A stretch of DNA of 64,000 bases, taken from positions 252,895 to 316,894 of the forward strand of contig MNCI01029388.1 in NCBI GenBank assembly GCA_015680685.1, in the 5' to 3' direction. Below are positions 1 to 9,895 of the stretch, piece after piece (the first letter of the stretch is position 1; every line of letters starts with the position of its first letter). The DNA comes from Gnetum montanum (Eukaryota > Streptophyta > Gnetopsida > Gnetales > Gnetaceae). The notes below the pieces were generated by a model, which made no database searches, had not been told where the DNA came from, and saw nothing but the letters and a program-made list of their open reading frames with translations. A program made the position numbers and the translations under genes.

Positions 1-673
1 CAAACTATAGCAGTTTTACCATTCTAGAGTTAGAATAATTTCCATGTGCCAGCAGTAGGAGTCTCAAAGTGAATGGATCTTTATTCGAGCAAATTGTACA
101 TGAGCACACATTTGTGTACGGCAATAAAGACAAACTTTCTGATAAACCTTGTAGCATATGGACTAAGCTAAATAGGATTTAATTATTGTTAAATGTTTAA
201 ATGTTTTCCTAGATAATTAATCTCTCTCAACCCTTGACTCTCCTAGTTAAGTGCATTCAGTACGACCGCTTCGAGCATGTGTGTAACGCTTGGTAACCTA
301 GTAACGAGTAGTGTTTGGTAATCCCAGTAGCATTGCACTGGTTCAGGGTGTGTGCGGCAAGTGGGAGCAAATACTAATGCTAGGATAATTAAAACTTAGT
401 TAGTGAATACTAATGAAAATTAGTTATTTAGTTCTCTTCATCTTTCCCTACTAGCATAGGCATTAAAAAGATAAAAGATATAAAAATCACATACCTCAAA
501 CTTACTTAACCATACAACCGTGACAATACGAGTAAGTTTGGAAAGACAACGATTGGTTAACCTTAAGTGTTCCATTAAGGCGCATAAGCACTTAGTCCTT
601 GGAGTTCAACCGAATCCCACGTGAAACACTCGTATTCATATGGTTGAGTGTAGGGGTACCTCGCCACTCATCA
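1..673 (+). repeat. 5' LTR of element A (3' 674 bases of the LTR)
   Basis: This matches the 3' LTR from 6279 to its end with one net length difference. It ends ...CCACTCATCA directly before the primer site. It lacks U3 and the TATA box, which fall before the window. It contains the doubled GCTTGGTAACC/GTTTGGTAATCC block shared with the LTRs of elements C, D and E. Confidence 0.9.
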
Positions 674-674
674 T

Positions 675-692
675 TGACGCCGTTGCTAGGGA
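675..692 (+). promoter_or_regulatory. Primer binding site, tRNA-Asp type
   Basis: TGACGCCGTTGCTAGGGA lies one base after the LTR. The complement of the plant tRNA-Asp 3' end gives TGGCGCCGTTGCCGGGGA, so about three positions differ. Athila elements are known to use this primer. Confidence 0.8.
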
Positions 693-822
693 CTTAGTTG
701 TTTGTGTGCTACGTAGAACATAGGAGATCATTTATATCATTGAGATGCAAGAATGAACCCTTAGGGTTGATCAAAAGAAAAAAAATAAGATAACAGTAAA
801 CAACACACCAAACAAGACGAAA

Positions 823-2702
823 ATGCCTTCTTCTTCGCACAAAAGCACTTCACCGCCTAGTAACAACACTAGAGACAGTCAGCGGCACAACACACATAAC
901 CAAAATCCGTCAATTCCTCAACAATTCCGTGTGGTATATATTCATCACGATGAGTATATACCTAACTTTACCTCTATTCTCCATCAAGATGAACAACTAC
1001 GTTGGAGAGACTTGGAGGGTAATATAGTGTTGCCTCCAGACTGAGCAGTCCCCAACATGCTCCTTCGTGCTCTTGCACAAATAGGCATGTCACAATTGTA
1101 CGCAGAGTATGGTGCATGTGATTATGACACAAGGGACTACCATCCCATAGAAGCGCAACGTCAATGGGACTTGCGGCAGGAGAGTTATCACACATCTTTG
1201 AAGGGCAAAGAACCCCATAACGCTCCACCCGTCTTAAGCAAAATTGAGGGTGATGAACCTATTTCAATAGGTTCTCCATAAAACGATGTTCCCCCTCCTA
1301 ACGATGGTGAGGAGGTGGTGTATCAGAACCTTCACTGCATGATTCACAACCCTAATTCTGATCCCCATGAACACCAAGTGTTCAACGAGGGAACACAAAC
1401 ACATGACAAGGGCAAGCATTTTGATCGTCATCACGATCGAGGCCGAGACCACCAAAGAGAAGGTAGGAAACATCATCATGGCAATGGTTCTCCTTCTTCT
1501 TCATCTTCATCGTCACATTCACCCCCTCCTTCAGTATCAGGACGCAGTCATAAGGAACCTAACCGTGAGGATAAGGGTAAGCAAAGTGAGAAACCTCGAC
1601 GAGAGAGTCAGGAACGAGGACAAGGGCATTCTAGAGAATCACGGCATGGAAGAAGGGAGAGTAGGGAACCACGTAGACATCATAGATGCTATGAAAGAAA
1701 TGACCATGAAGAACCCCTACTTGCAACCCGAAGCATGTTAGACATCACAAAGGCAAAATTCCTACAAGGCACCAAAAAGATAGCAGGATCAAGAGATTAG
1801 ACATGAATAACATCCCATGATTTGAGGGGGGATACAATGCTAATCCTCAGAACCACTTATAGGCATTTCACGATGCATGTGCCTTGCATAACATTGAGAA
1901 CGAATGGCAAAAGCTAAATTTTTTCCCAAGGACACTAGTAAAAGAAGAAGAAAGTTGGTACTAGTCCTTAGAACCAAAATCCATTTGAAGGTGAAGTACG
2001 ATGCTAGAACTATTTAATGATAAGTATCAAATGTACTCCCAGGTGTCCAACCTATGAAAGAAAATCCAAAGATGGAAGAAGGGAACTCATGAACCCTTGG
2101 ATGCTGCCATGGGCCGATACTATGCACTGTTACATCATTGCCCGGGCCATGGTTACTCGCAACAGGATCAACTACACCATCTCGTAGATGGACTTAGGCA
2201 TGAAACTAGGAGAACCCTTGGAACGTATGCCCAAGGGAGATTATCAGAGCTTAGGTCCCATTAAGTTCATAGATTGTTGGAGCAAGTAGCTAAGGAAGAA
2301 GAAGAGCTACATAAAAGAGAAAGTGTGGAGGAGTACAACCATGATCCTTCCCTCTGAAAAAGGGGAGTGAGATTCTGTGAGGAGGAGGAAGAGTCACCAC
2401 TCAAAGAGATGGTGAATAGGAAAACCTTACCTCTCCAAAAATTAACAATAGAAGTGTTGGCGAAGGTAGACCAAATGTGGGACTCCTTAGATAGTAGATT
2501 TGAAACCGCTCTCAAAATCGTAGAGGAGTCTAAGGAGCGAGGTAGTAACTATGATAAAAATAAAAAGATGGATTTGGGCCATGCACATAACAAAGGTAAG
2601 GGTAAAATGGCCATCACCGAAGAGGTTGTGGATTCTAATACAAACAATGACGATGGATGTGAGATATGCCAGTATGACATCCTAAGGGATGTTGCCCAAT
2701 AA
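823..2702 (+). pseudogene. gag: gag of element A, decayed
   Basis: The ATG lies 149 bases after the LTR, the same leader length as in elements B and E. The first part (to 1800) reads in one frame with stops at 1042 and 1279. It encodes a polar extension rich in H, R, S and E, including an SSSSSSS run and RES/RRES repeats. A shift near 1757 moves reading to a second frame that runs to the end. This holds the retrotransposon gag (capsid) domain, with blocks such as TMLELFNDKYQMYSQ, CPGHGYSQQDQ and RTLGTYAQG, then a K/E-rich coiled segment. It ends in CEICQYD, the start of a zinc-knuckle-like motif that is intact in B. Gag would form the virus-like particle. Several stops and one shift make it non-functional here. 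Confidence 0.8.
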
Positions 2703-2749
2703 TCTCACATCTGCAAGAGTCTACGATGTATGCACTTAACCCATGACTT

Positions 2750-4237
2750 AACAAACGACAAGCACCCCGATGGTTACCTTATCCTCAAGGTAACCCGAAG
2801 CAGTTCCACCAACCATTAACACATTATCCAAGTGGAACTCCACCACAACCTATTGAGCAACACCAGTAGTGGCAATACCCACAGTCATGGGGGATGCCAC
2901 CACCAAGGCAACAATACCCTTACTGGCAACCGGATCCATATGGCTATTACGTGCAGCAGCCAATCTCTCCACGTGACTATGTTGGTCACGTGACACCACA
3001 ATGTCACTACCAACCTCAAGAGTATTATAGGACTCCTTCTCCTAGGAGAGACACACCACATACATACCATCCTCCAAATCCATCCACAACTCTCACACCG
3101 ATAGCTCCATTACCACTTGCTCCAACAATGCAAGGGAAACTCCCCACTCAACTGCAGCAATGCAATGCTACGAGAGTTGTAAATCTTCAACCTACTGCTA
3201 GTTCTAACAATCATACAAAGAGAAGACCTTTCTTCAGAACCAACAGTCTAACTAAGCTCTCACAACCACAAGCGGTTGAGCCTTTGAACGCTCCTCCATC
3301 AAATAAGGCTTCAAGGCTTCCTTCAAACCAAAAACAGAGCTCAACGCACACAGTTATGTTAACACATGTTGTCATTGACTAAATTAAGGAGGGCCACCTT
3401 CCCAAGAAATTCTCTAATCCTTGAAGTCCTCTAATTTATCTCCAAGTCGCTGGGAATGAACCATGTAAAGCTCTTTTGGACTCAGATTCTAAAGTCAACT
3501 TAATATCATAAGAGATGTATAAATCCTAGAACCTGCCTCCACTCAAGAAGAGCAATATTCGCTTAGACCTAGCTGACCAATCCATCACTGTCCCCTTAGG
3601 ACTGGTGAAGGACATCGTTACCACTGTGTGTGGTTGGTCATACCTAGCTGATTTCCTAGTGATACAAGTAAACACTGAAAAAGGGGACTTCCTAATAATA
3701 ATGGGGAGGGCATGGCTAAGTACCATAAACACATGCCTAGGAATCCATGATCTTTTCCTAGAAATATCTATGGAAAAAAATTTTGGGAAGATTGAGAGGA
3801 AGAAAGTTCCATGTATCACATATAGTGATACAGGGTGTGATTATGTACAGGAATGTTCAGCATTTCCTGCATGCAACCGATGTGCCCAAGAAATTAACAT
3901 ACACAAGTTCCTATATGTAGCAACCACACAACAAGACAACACCCAGTGGTTGACAGCTAATCAAGAGAGTAATTCATCAACATGCATGAAACTAACTGGG
4001 GGACCAACTTGCACCCACATAGAAAGCATAGATGCACTGAAGGAAGAGTGTCACCAGCTTCCAACCCTTAACCTAAAAACATCAATTGGGGGAAGTTGGG
4101 AACTCCTAAAAGGTTCAAAAAAATGCTTCAATAGGAGAGTACTAGTTGATGTGCAACAGACCAAACCTTATCATGAATCTAGAATGGTCAATGCACATTA
4201 CACATCAGAAAGAGGACGACCTTGCTCATTATTTTAG
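2750..4237 (+). pseudogene. Q/P/Y-rich linker and aspartic protease of element A
   Basis: The first 600 bases encode a low-complexity Q/P/Y stretch (for example QQYPYWQPDPYGYY) and a KKRPFF-like basic block. A retropepsin-like domain follows. Its catalytic box reads LLDSDSKVNLIS, where the family would have D-S/T-G, so the glycine is lost. Downstream the sequence DFLIIMGRAWLSTI matches the conserved second half of gypsy proteases. Frame 2 is kept from 2894 to 4237, with stops near 3380, 3421 and 3510-3530. A cysteine pair (PACNRC) follows the protease. The frame stops at 4237 and no RT follows, unlike element C where the same region leads into RT. Confidence 0.75.
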
Positions 4238-6142
4238 ATCTTCCCCTTCCAACTTAGTCATGGGGGAGATGGCCGCCTATGCTGATCAGTTAAGGCCCTC
4301 AGTTCCTTTTTAAGTTTTTTTTTTACACATTTTTGTTTTGCAAATTTCTTTAACTTTTCTTATTTTTGTTTTGCAACATTGTTCATACTTTTTCATTTAT
4401 TTGTGTGTTTATTTATTTTCTTAAGTTTGTCACCTAATAAGTGCTCCTAAATATGGTATGAACTGTATTCTATTGATTGCCAATGTTCAGTTTTTACCTT
4501 TAAGTTATGATGTTGATACTAATGTATGGTTCTTTTGGTATAACAGGCAATGAGTCCACGTCATCCATGCATCCATGAATTTCTATGGTCTCTCTTGGCT
4601 TGGAACTATACAATCCCCTTCCTTAAACAATAAGAACTATCAACGAATTGGTGACTGGGTATTTCTCAAACTAAGGAAGGACTCAAGGATTGAAAATGGT
4701 GTGACTTCAAGGGAACTTGATGCATTTGTGCTGGCCATTCTCTTGGGTGCTTGGATGTTTTCTTCTTGAGTTTTCTTTACCATTCCAACGTTGCTCCATT
4801 ATCAGGAAGCTAAGCTAATAAAAATAATAAGTCTTTGCATGGTGTGGTTCTCACGAAAAAAAAAAGTGGAAATTCAAAGCACACCCCTTAGACAAAATAA
4901 TCATCTAGGCTACAAGCACTGGTTATGGAACCAAATAAACATGTTCCCTCTAACTAAGGCCCTTCTCACTTCCTACTTTCTCCTTGCTCGTTTCATTGAA
5001 ATGGTGGTGACTCTTTGGTGGAAGCATTCTTGTTACTTCATGTGGATGGATTGGCCAAATGTATTAATGTGGAGTCACTGGATGTGGATGGTTTGAGGCT
5101 AGATTTGGAATGAGATCTAATAAGTCACATTAACCATTAATACACAAGGGGCTGTACACCACCTTGTTCTTGAGACTCCATTCCATTCTCTTTTTTCCAT
5201 CCTTCTTTCTCCATCTTTCACCTCATTGCTAGTTGTGTCAGTAGTCCATATTTTAGTTGATGCATTGTTTTCTTTTTGGTAAACTCTTGTGGTTAAGACT
5301 TTAACTCTTGGTTCCATACGGAATTTCCAAAGCCTACGAACTCTTTGAATGCAGGATTGTTAGGGTATTAACAGCATGAGCCTGCTTTGGGGAGGACCCA
5401 CTGGCATTCCTATTTGGTCCATCCGTTAATTTCTTTCCCTTAAACATTTTCTACAATCAACTTTTATTTTATTCATTTCCATCCCTGACATCCATTTTAT
5501 CGGTGTTTCCATTGTTTCTTTTTCTCCATATTTCTTATTCCTTATCTTTTTCCATTCTCTTGCTACTGGAGGTTCACTCTCAGTCATGGGGGTCCTGGTC
5601 CAATTTTTTCGATTTTCTCTTAACCCCTACACCTTGGGTAGTCACTAGTATTATATCTCTAGATCCGCATTGGCCATATCACAACTCAGCCAATGGACCT
5701 TACACTGAGGCAAGGTATCAATTGCATTGTGATTCATTTTACCCTTGCTAATATAAGACTGTGTTGTGTGTGTAGATGACAATCGTACACTAATGAATTG
5801 GATCTAGAGGAAACACTTGGAATGGACTAGTGTTGGAGCAATTATGCAAGGAACAAGATTTATGGCGCGCTTATGGATGAACAACGGAAGGCGCAATCTT
5901 GGCATCGGCAGTAACAAACTTCTTCTTTTCTCTCTCTCTTCTCTCTTCTCTCTTAGCTGCCAAATAAGGCTGGATATCAAATGTGTATAGTGTTCACTCT
6001 TGTTGCCATGAACACTAATTTTGTCATGTATTGTAATGATGATCCATTCATATGTCACCCCATTCACCGTTAGTGTCATTCAAGTCAATAATCTCATACC
6101 TTCCCAATATTTTGTAAGGAACTCGAGGATGAGTTTTCATTC
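4238..6142 (+). other. Non-coding 3' region of element A
   Basis: This region has no pol frame. It starts with a T-rich stretch containing TTTTGTTTTGCAA-like repeats also present in B and C. Next comes a block around 4840-4930 (GCATGGTGTGG...CAAAGCACACC) shared with B and C. Two internal copies of AGTCATGGGGG lie at 4256 and 5582. Near 5735 there is a branch-point-like TTGCTAAT and a TG-rich run ending in TAG, followed by ATG at 5776 and a short frame whose translation resembles that at the matching place in B. Confidence 0.6.
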
Positions 6143-6155
6143 AGTCATGGGGGTA
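6143..6155 (+). promoter_or_regulatory. Polypurine tract of element A
   Basis: AGTCATGGGGGTA immediately precedes the LTR start TGATGAGT. The G-run is short and interrupted by pyrimidines compared with usual AAGGGGGA-type tracts. The same word is used in B and, slightly altered, in C and D. Confidence 0.75.
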
Positions 6156-6952
6156 TGATGAGTCGCGATATCACGTCGGCCCCTGCGATATCGTGTACGC
6201 AATATTGTGGCCTGCCACCATGTCTATAAATAAGAGGCGGATTTCCCTTATTCACTCATCTAGAGTTAGTCCCTTAGCCAAACTATAGCAGTTTTACCAT
6301 TCCAGAGTTAGAATAATTTCCATGTGCCCACAGTAGGAGTCTCAAAGTGAATGGATCTTTATTTGAGCAAATTGTAACTGAGCACACATTTGTGTACGAC
6401 AATAAAGACAAACTTTCTGATAAACCTTACAACATATGGACTAAGCTAAATAGGATTTAATTATTATTAAATGTTTAAATGCTTTCCTAGATAATTAATC
6501 TCTCTCAACCCTTGACTCTCCTAGTTAAGTGCATTCAGTACGACCACTTCAAGCACGTGTGTAACGCTTGGTAACCTAGTAACGAGTAGCGTTTGGTAAT
6601 CCCAATAGCATTGCATTGGTTCAAGGTGTGTGCGGCAAGTGGGAACGGATACTGTTGCTAGGATAATTAAAACTTAGTTATTGAATAGTTAATGAAAATT
6701 ATTTATTTAGTTCTCTTCACCTTTCCCTACTAGCATAGGTGTTAAAAAAATAAAAGATATAAAAGTCACATACCTCAAACTTACTTAACCATACAACCGT
6801 GAAAATACGAGTAAGTTTGGGAGGACAACGATTAGTTAACCTTAACTGTTCCATTAAGGCACGTAAGCACTTAGTCCTTGGAATTCGATTAGATCGCACG
6901 TGAGACGCTCGTATTCATATGGTTGAGTGTAGGGGTACCTCGCCACTCATCA
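6156..6952 (+). repeat. 3' LTR of element A (797 bp)
   Basis: Starts TGATGAGT and ends ACTCATCA, an 8-bp perfect terminal inverted repeat. U3 is only about 70 bases, from the start to the TATA box at 6225. It contains GCGATATCACG, GCGATATCGTG and GCAATATTGTG. R-U5 is therefore over 700 bases. Confidence 0.9.
6225..6232 (+). promoter_or_regulatory. TATA box of element A LTR
   Basis: TATAAATA followed by AGAGG, the same context as in the LTRs of B and E (TATAAATAAGAGG). It would drive transcription of the element. Confidence 0.7.
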
Positions 6953-8144
6953 ACTTGCAATTATTTTTATAGACAAGGTTTCTTCCCCTAGGAATAGTTC
7001 TTCTAATGTACTTTTTTGATCTTTAGGATTTATCCTTGGCAATAATATAATAGACCTAATATTTTTACTTAAAAAATTCAAATGTATCTTAGCTAATGAG
7101 AGGTACCTCAACTAGTTAGCTCATGATTAAACAAGAATTTGCAATTAAGAGGTTGTTAATTTGAGTCATAGTTTAGGTATCATTATACATCATGTTGGTT
7201 ATATGTCTTTGGTATAATTAGAGTCAAATTATTTTAGGTTCTAATATCCTCATTTCCAATAAGATTATTCCAATTCATGTAATTTAGTATCAAGTATGAT
7301 TGCTCACTATAAAGTGATGTTTCCTCCTCGAAAAAATATATATAAATAAAAATTCTTTATTGGTTGAGAGTCGAATCCATGTTAGATCATGAGATAACTA
7401 GTTGTAATACATCTCATTAGATAAGACCATATTGGATCTATTAGTTAGTTCATGGTCTAATAAAGAAGTGCAAGGGGAGGGGGTGATGCTGGACCTAGCT
7501 CATGGTTTAACAAGGATTTGGCTCTCAACTAATAAAAAATCTTCATCATTTATATATATTTTGGGGGTAGGGATCTTGAATCCAAAAAATAATATTAATA
7601 AAAAGCAAAAAATTTGAAAGTACATCATATGTTTAACACTAATTAGTAGATGGGAAAAACAATAAGAAAAGTAAAAAGTTGTTCAATTTTAGGGATCTCT
7701 ACTTAGGTGTACAAACTTAAAATTGAAATAATGCTTACAATTATTAGTAGAAAAAATGATCCTAGAACTAACAACATTTGCATCACTTTCAAAATTTCTA
7801 CTTGTCCTTAAAATAACAAAAGAATTTAAAGTAGAAATAAAAAGCATTAGTGAAATATCAACTTTTGTAGGAGATTAAGATCAAATAGAAAATTATGAGC
7901 TTAAATTATCCATCATAATTAACTTTGCAATAAGATTCCTTTTCATTAGAATTATGCAACTTGATATAACATTTAATATTTGAGTTAATAATATTCTTGC
8001 CAGATGAAGAAAAATTTTTCCTCTAGGTTATCTATTTAGACTAATCAATACTTCCTATAGAAAAAAATATTCACAAAAGCTTATATAATTTATAGCTTCT
8101 TCATTGTCATTTTATCATTCTTATGATTGATAATGTAATAACAT
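6953..8144. other. AT-rich intergenic DNA
   Basis: No conserved frame or repeat structure is recognised. The sequence is A/T-rich with short dispersed direct repeats such as TTAGTTAGYTCATG near 7100-7500. Confidence 0.5.
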
Positions 8145-8272
8145 GTATTTTTGGACATCCTTGGTACATCTAATTTTTGTATAGATTGTGATGCTCATGC
8201 TTGTATGTTTGGTATAATTTACACACATCCTTGGTACATCTAATTTTTGTATAGATTGGGATGCTTGTATGT

Positions 8273-8273
<1 letters not shown>
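8145..8273 (+). repeat. Imperfect tandem duplication, about 75-bp unit
   Basis: CATCCTTGGTACATCTAA followed by TTTTTGTATAGATTG occurs twice, the second copy with a short internal deletion. The second copy runs directly into the CA microsatellite. Confidence 0.8.

Positions 8274-8306
<33 letters not shown>
8274..8306 (+). repeat. (CA)n microsatellite
   Basis: An uninterrupted run of about 16 CA dinucleotides. Confidence 0.95.
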
Positions 8307-8307
<1 letters not shown>

Positions 8308-8309
8308 GT

Positions 8310-9600
8310 GTGCACTAATCCTATTCTTGAGTGTGGTAGGATCTCAAAAGGATTAGTTTAGAGGCATGGAATAACATGTGATTGGTAGTTTGTCTAATTA
8401 TTAATATTAACTTTTCCTAGAATGCATGGCATGAGCTATTAGATATTTGATAGATGACTTTATATGTTAACATATATGCTATATATATTTTTATATGTAT
8501 TTATTTTATAATTAGCATTCTCATCTATGTTGGGAGGTTTTAGATCATGTTTTTTTAGAATTATGGATTTTTATGGTATTTTTCTCTTTTAATGAATGTG
8601 GTATGTAAGAGAGTTATGTGAGTGAGAGATGAAGTTACATATAAATTGAAAAATATTTTTGGTAGTTTTCTTTTGGCTTTGTGTTAGTTTTGGAAATTGG
8701 TATTTTTCTTCTATTCCATTGTTTTCTTGTCAATCTCCATTAGAACTCCCATGGTTTAATTCTTCCACATACTTTGATGATCTAGGAGAGGTGTTGCAAG
8801 AGATTGGAGCTAGGAAGTGTTGCTGGATTATGGATAGATTGTGTAAATTAGCTGAATCTTTGTAGTTTGCTCTCCTCTTATTCAATTTCTATCATTTAGA
8901 TTTATAGGTGAGTTATCTTGGCTTCTTCTCCATTTACAGTTGCAAATTTGGTGCACACTCACGGGATGGGTATTATTTATTTTTTGCCATATGAATCTAA
9001 TGCTATTTGTGGGTGGAAGGGACTTTCCTTGTATATAGAGAATTTGGTTGATGGAATTTTTGTATGCATATATTTTACTATTTTTCTGCCAATTTTGAGT
9101 TTGGAAATTCTTAGAATCATTCCAATAATTTTTTAAGGGATTAGGTTTCAACATTCATGTACTTTGTTGGTTGTAAATAATTAATAAATATGTGGTAAAT
9201 TCCTATGAGGTAGTTTTTTTTTCTGTTTCTTAGAGAAAGAGATGGATATTATTTGATTTTCCCATGATTGTTGGCATGATTTTTTTGAAATTTTGATTAT
9301 TTGTATTTTAATACCATGCTAGATCCATTTCACTTACTCAACTCTTGTCATATTTTGTGATGATTTCCATTTTGCATATCAGTTTGGCTTAAATTATTCT
9401 ATCTCTTGTATAGATGTAATCTTGGTTGTTGTTCTATTCTTATTGGGAATTATATCCTTGTTATTTGACAATCAAATTTACTAGTTTAGTATTGTGATTT
9501 CTCTTGTTTCCCATTGATTCTTTTTCTTGAGCTATTAAGATCTTATGTGATGTTTTTGCACTCATTTTATTCATTTTAAATTTTTCTTGGCTACTTTCTA
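8310..9600. other. AT-rich intergenic DNA
   Basis: Short frames exist on both strands (for example 8659-8865 and 8918-9136 on +) but show no domain that I recognise and no neighbour support. I see no gene here. Confidence 0.45.
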
Positions 9601-9895
9601 GTCTTTCCCAGCCAAAAAGAGATGTCCTAGACCTCTGCTAAGCATCTTCCCTAAATGCTAGTTTCCATGCCAAGAGATCTCCACTCAAGTTGAGACATCT
9701 TCTCTTAGCATGAAATGTCTTATATTTTGCTAATACATCTCCCCTGAGACATCTTGCAATTGCATGAGATGTCTTATTAGAGGCCTTCCATTCTACAAAG
9801 ACATCTCCCAAACTACCAAGATGTCTTCTTCATGCTAGAGATGTATCATTCAAGATGTCTTCTAATTTTTAAGATGTCTTCCTTCTAAGCCCAAC
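9600..9895. repeat. Cluster of AGATGTCT/AGACATCT motifs, probable copia LTR fragment
   Basis: About ten near-copies of AGATGTCT or its complement AGACATCT occur within 300 bases. The same cluster type is found inside the two copia LTRs at 13721-14880 and 55778-56702, so this is probably a remnant of such an LTR. No LTR ends or polypurine tract are visible here. Confidence 0.5.

Larger units (their letters stand above)
1..6952 (+). mobile_element. Element A: gag-protease-only Athila-like LTR retrotransposon, 5' end cut by window
   Basis: The two LTRs match base for base over long stretches (window base 1 corresponds to 6279), with roughly one difference per 20 bases in the part compared by eye. 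Between them lie a primer site, gag, a Q/P/Y-rich linker, a protease and a 1.9-kb non-coding 3' region ending in a polypurine tract. No RT, RNase H or integrase is found in any frame. The Athila assignment rests on the tRNA-Asp primer site and on similarity to element C, whose RT has the Athila-like FMDDFS box. The left target duplication lies outside the window; the right one would be ACTTG at 6953-6957. Confidence 0.85.

Noticed and set aside
8121-8315. Minus-strand frame with a VCVCVCVC repeat
   Set aside because: It is only the translation of the CA microsatellite.
9600-9895. Inverted-repeat DNA transposon ends
   Set aside because: The many AGATGTCT words are internal to a cluster also found in copia LTRs; there are no defined ends or target duplications.
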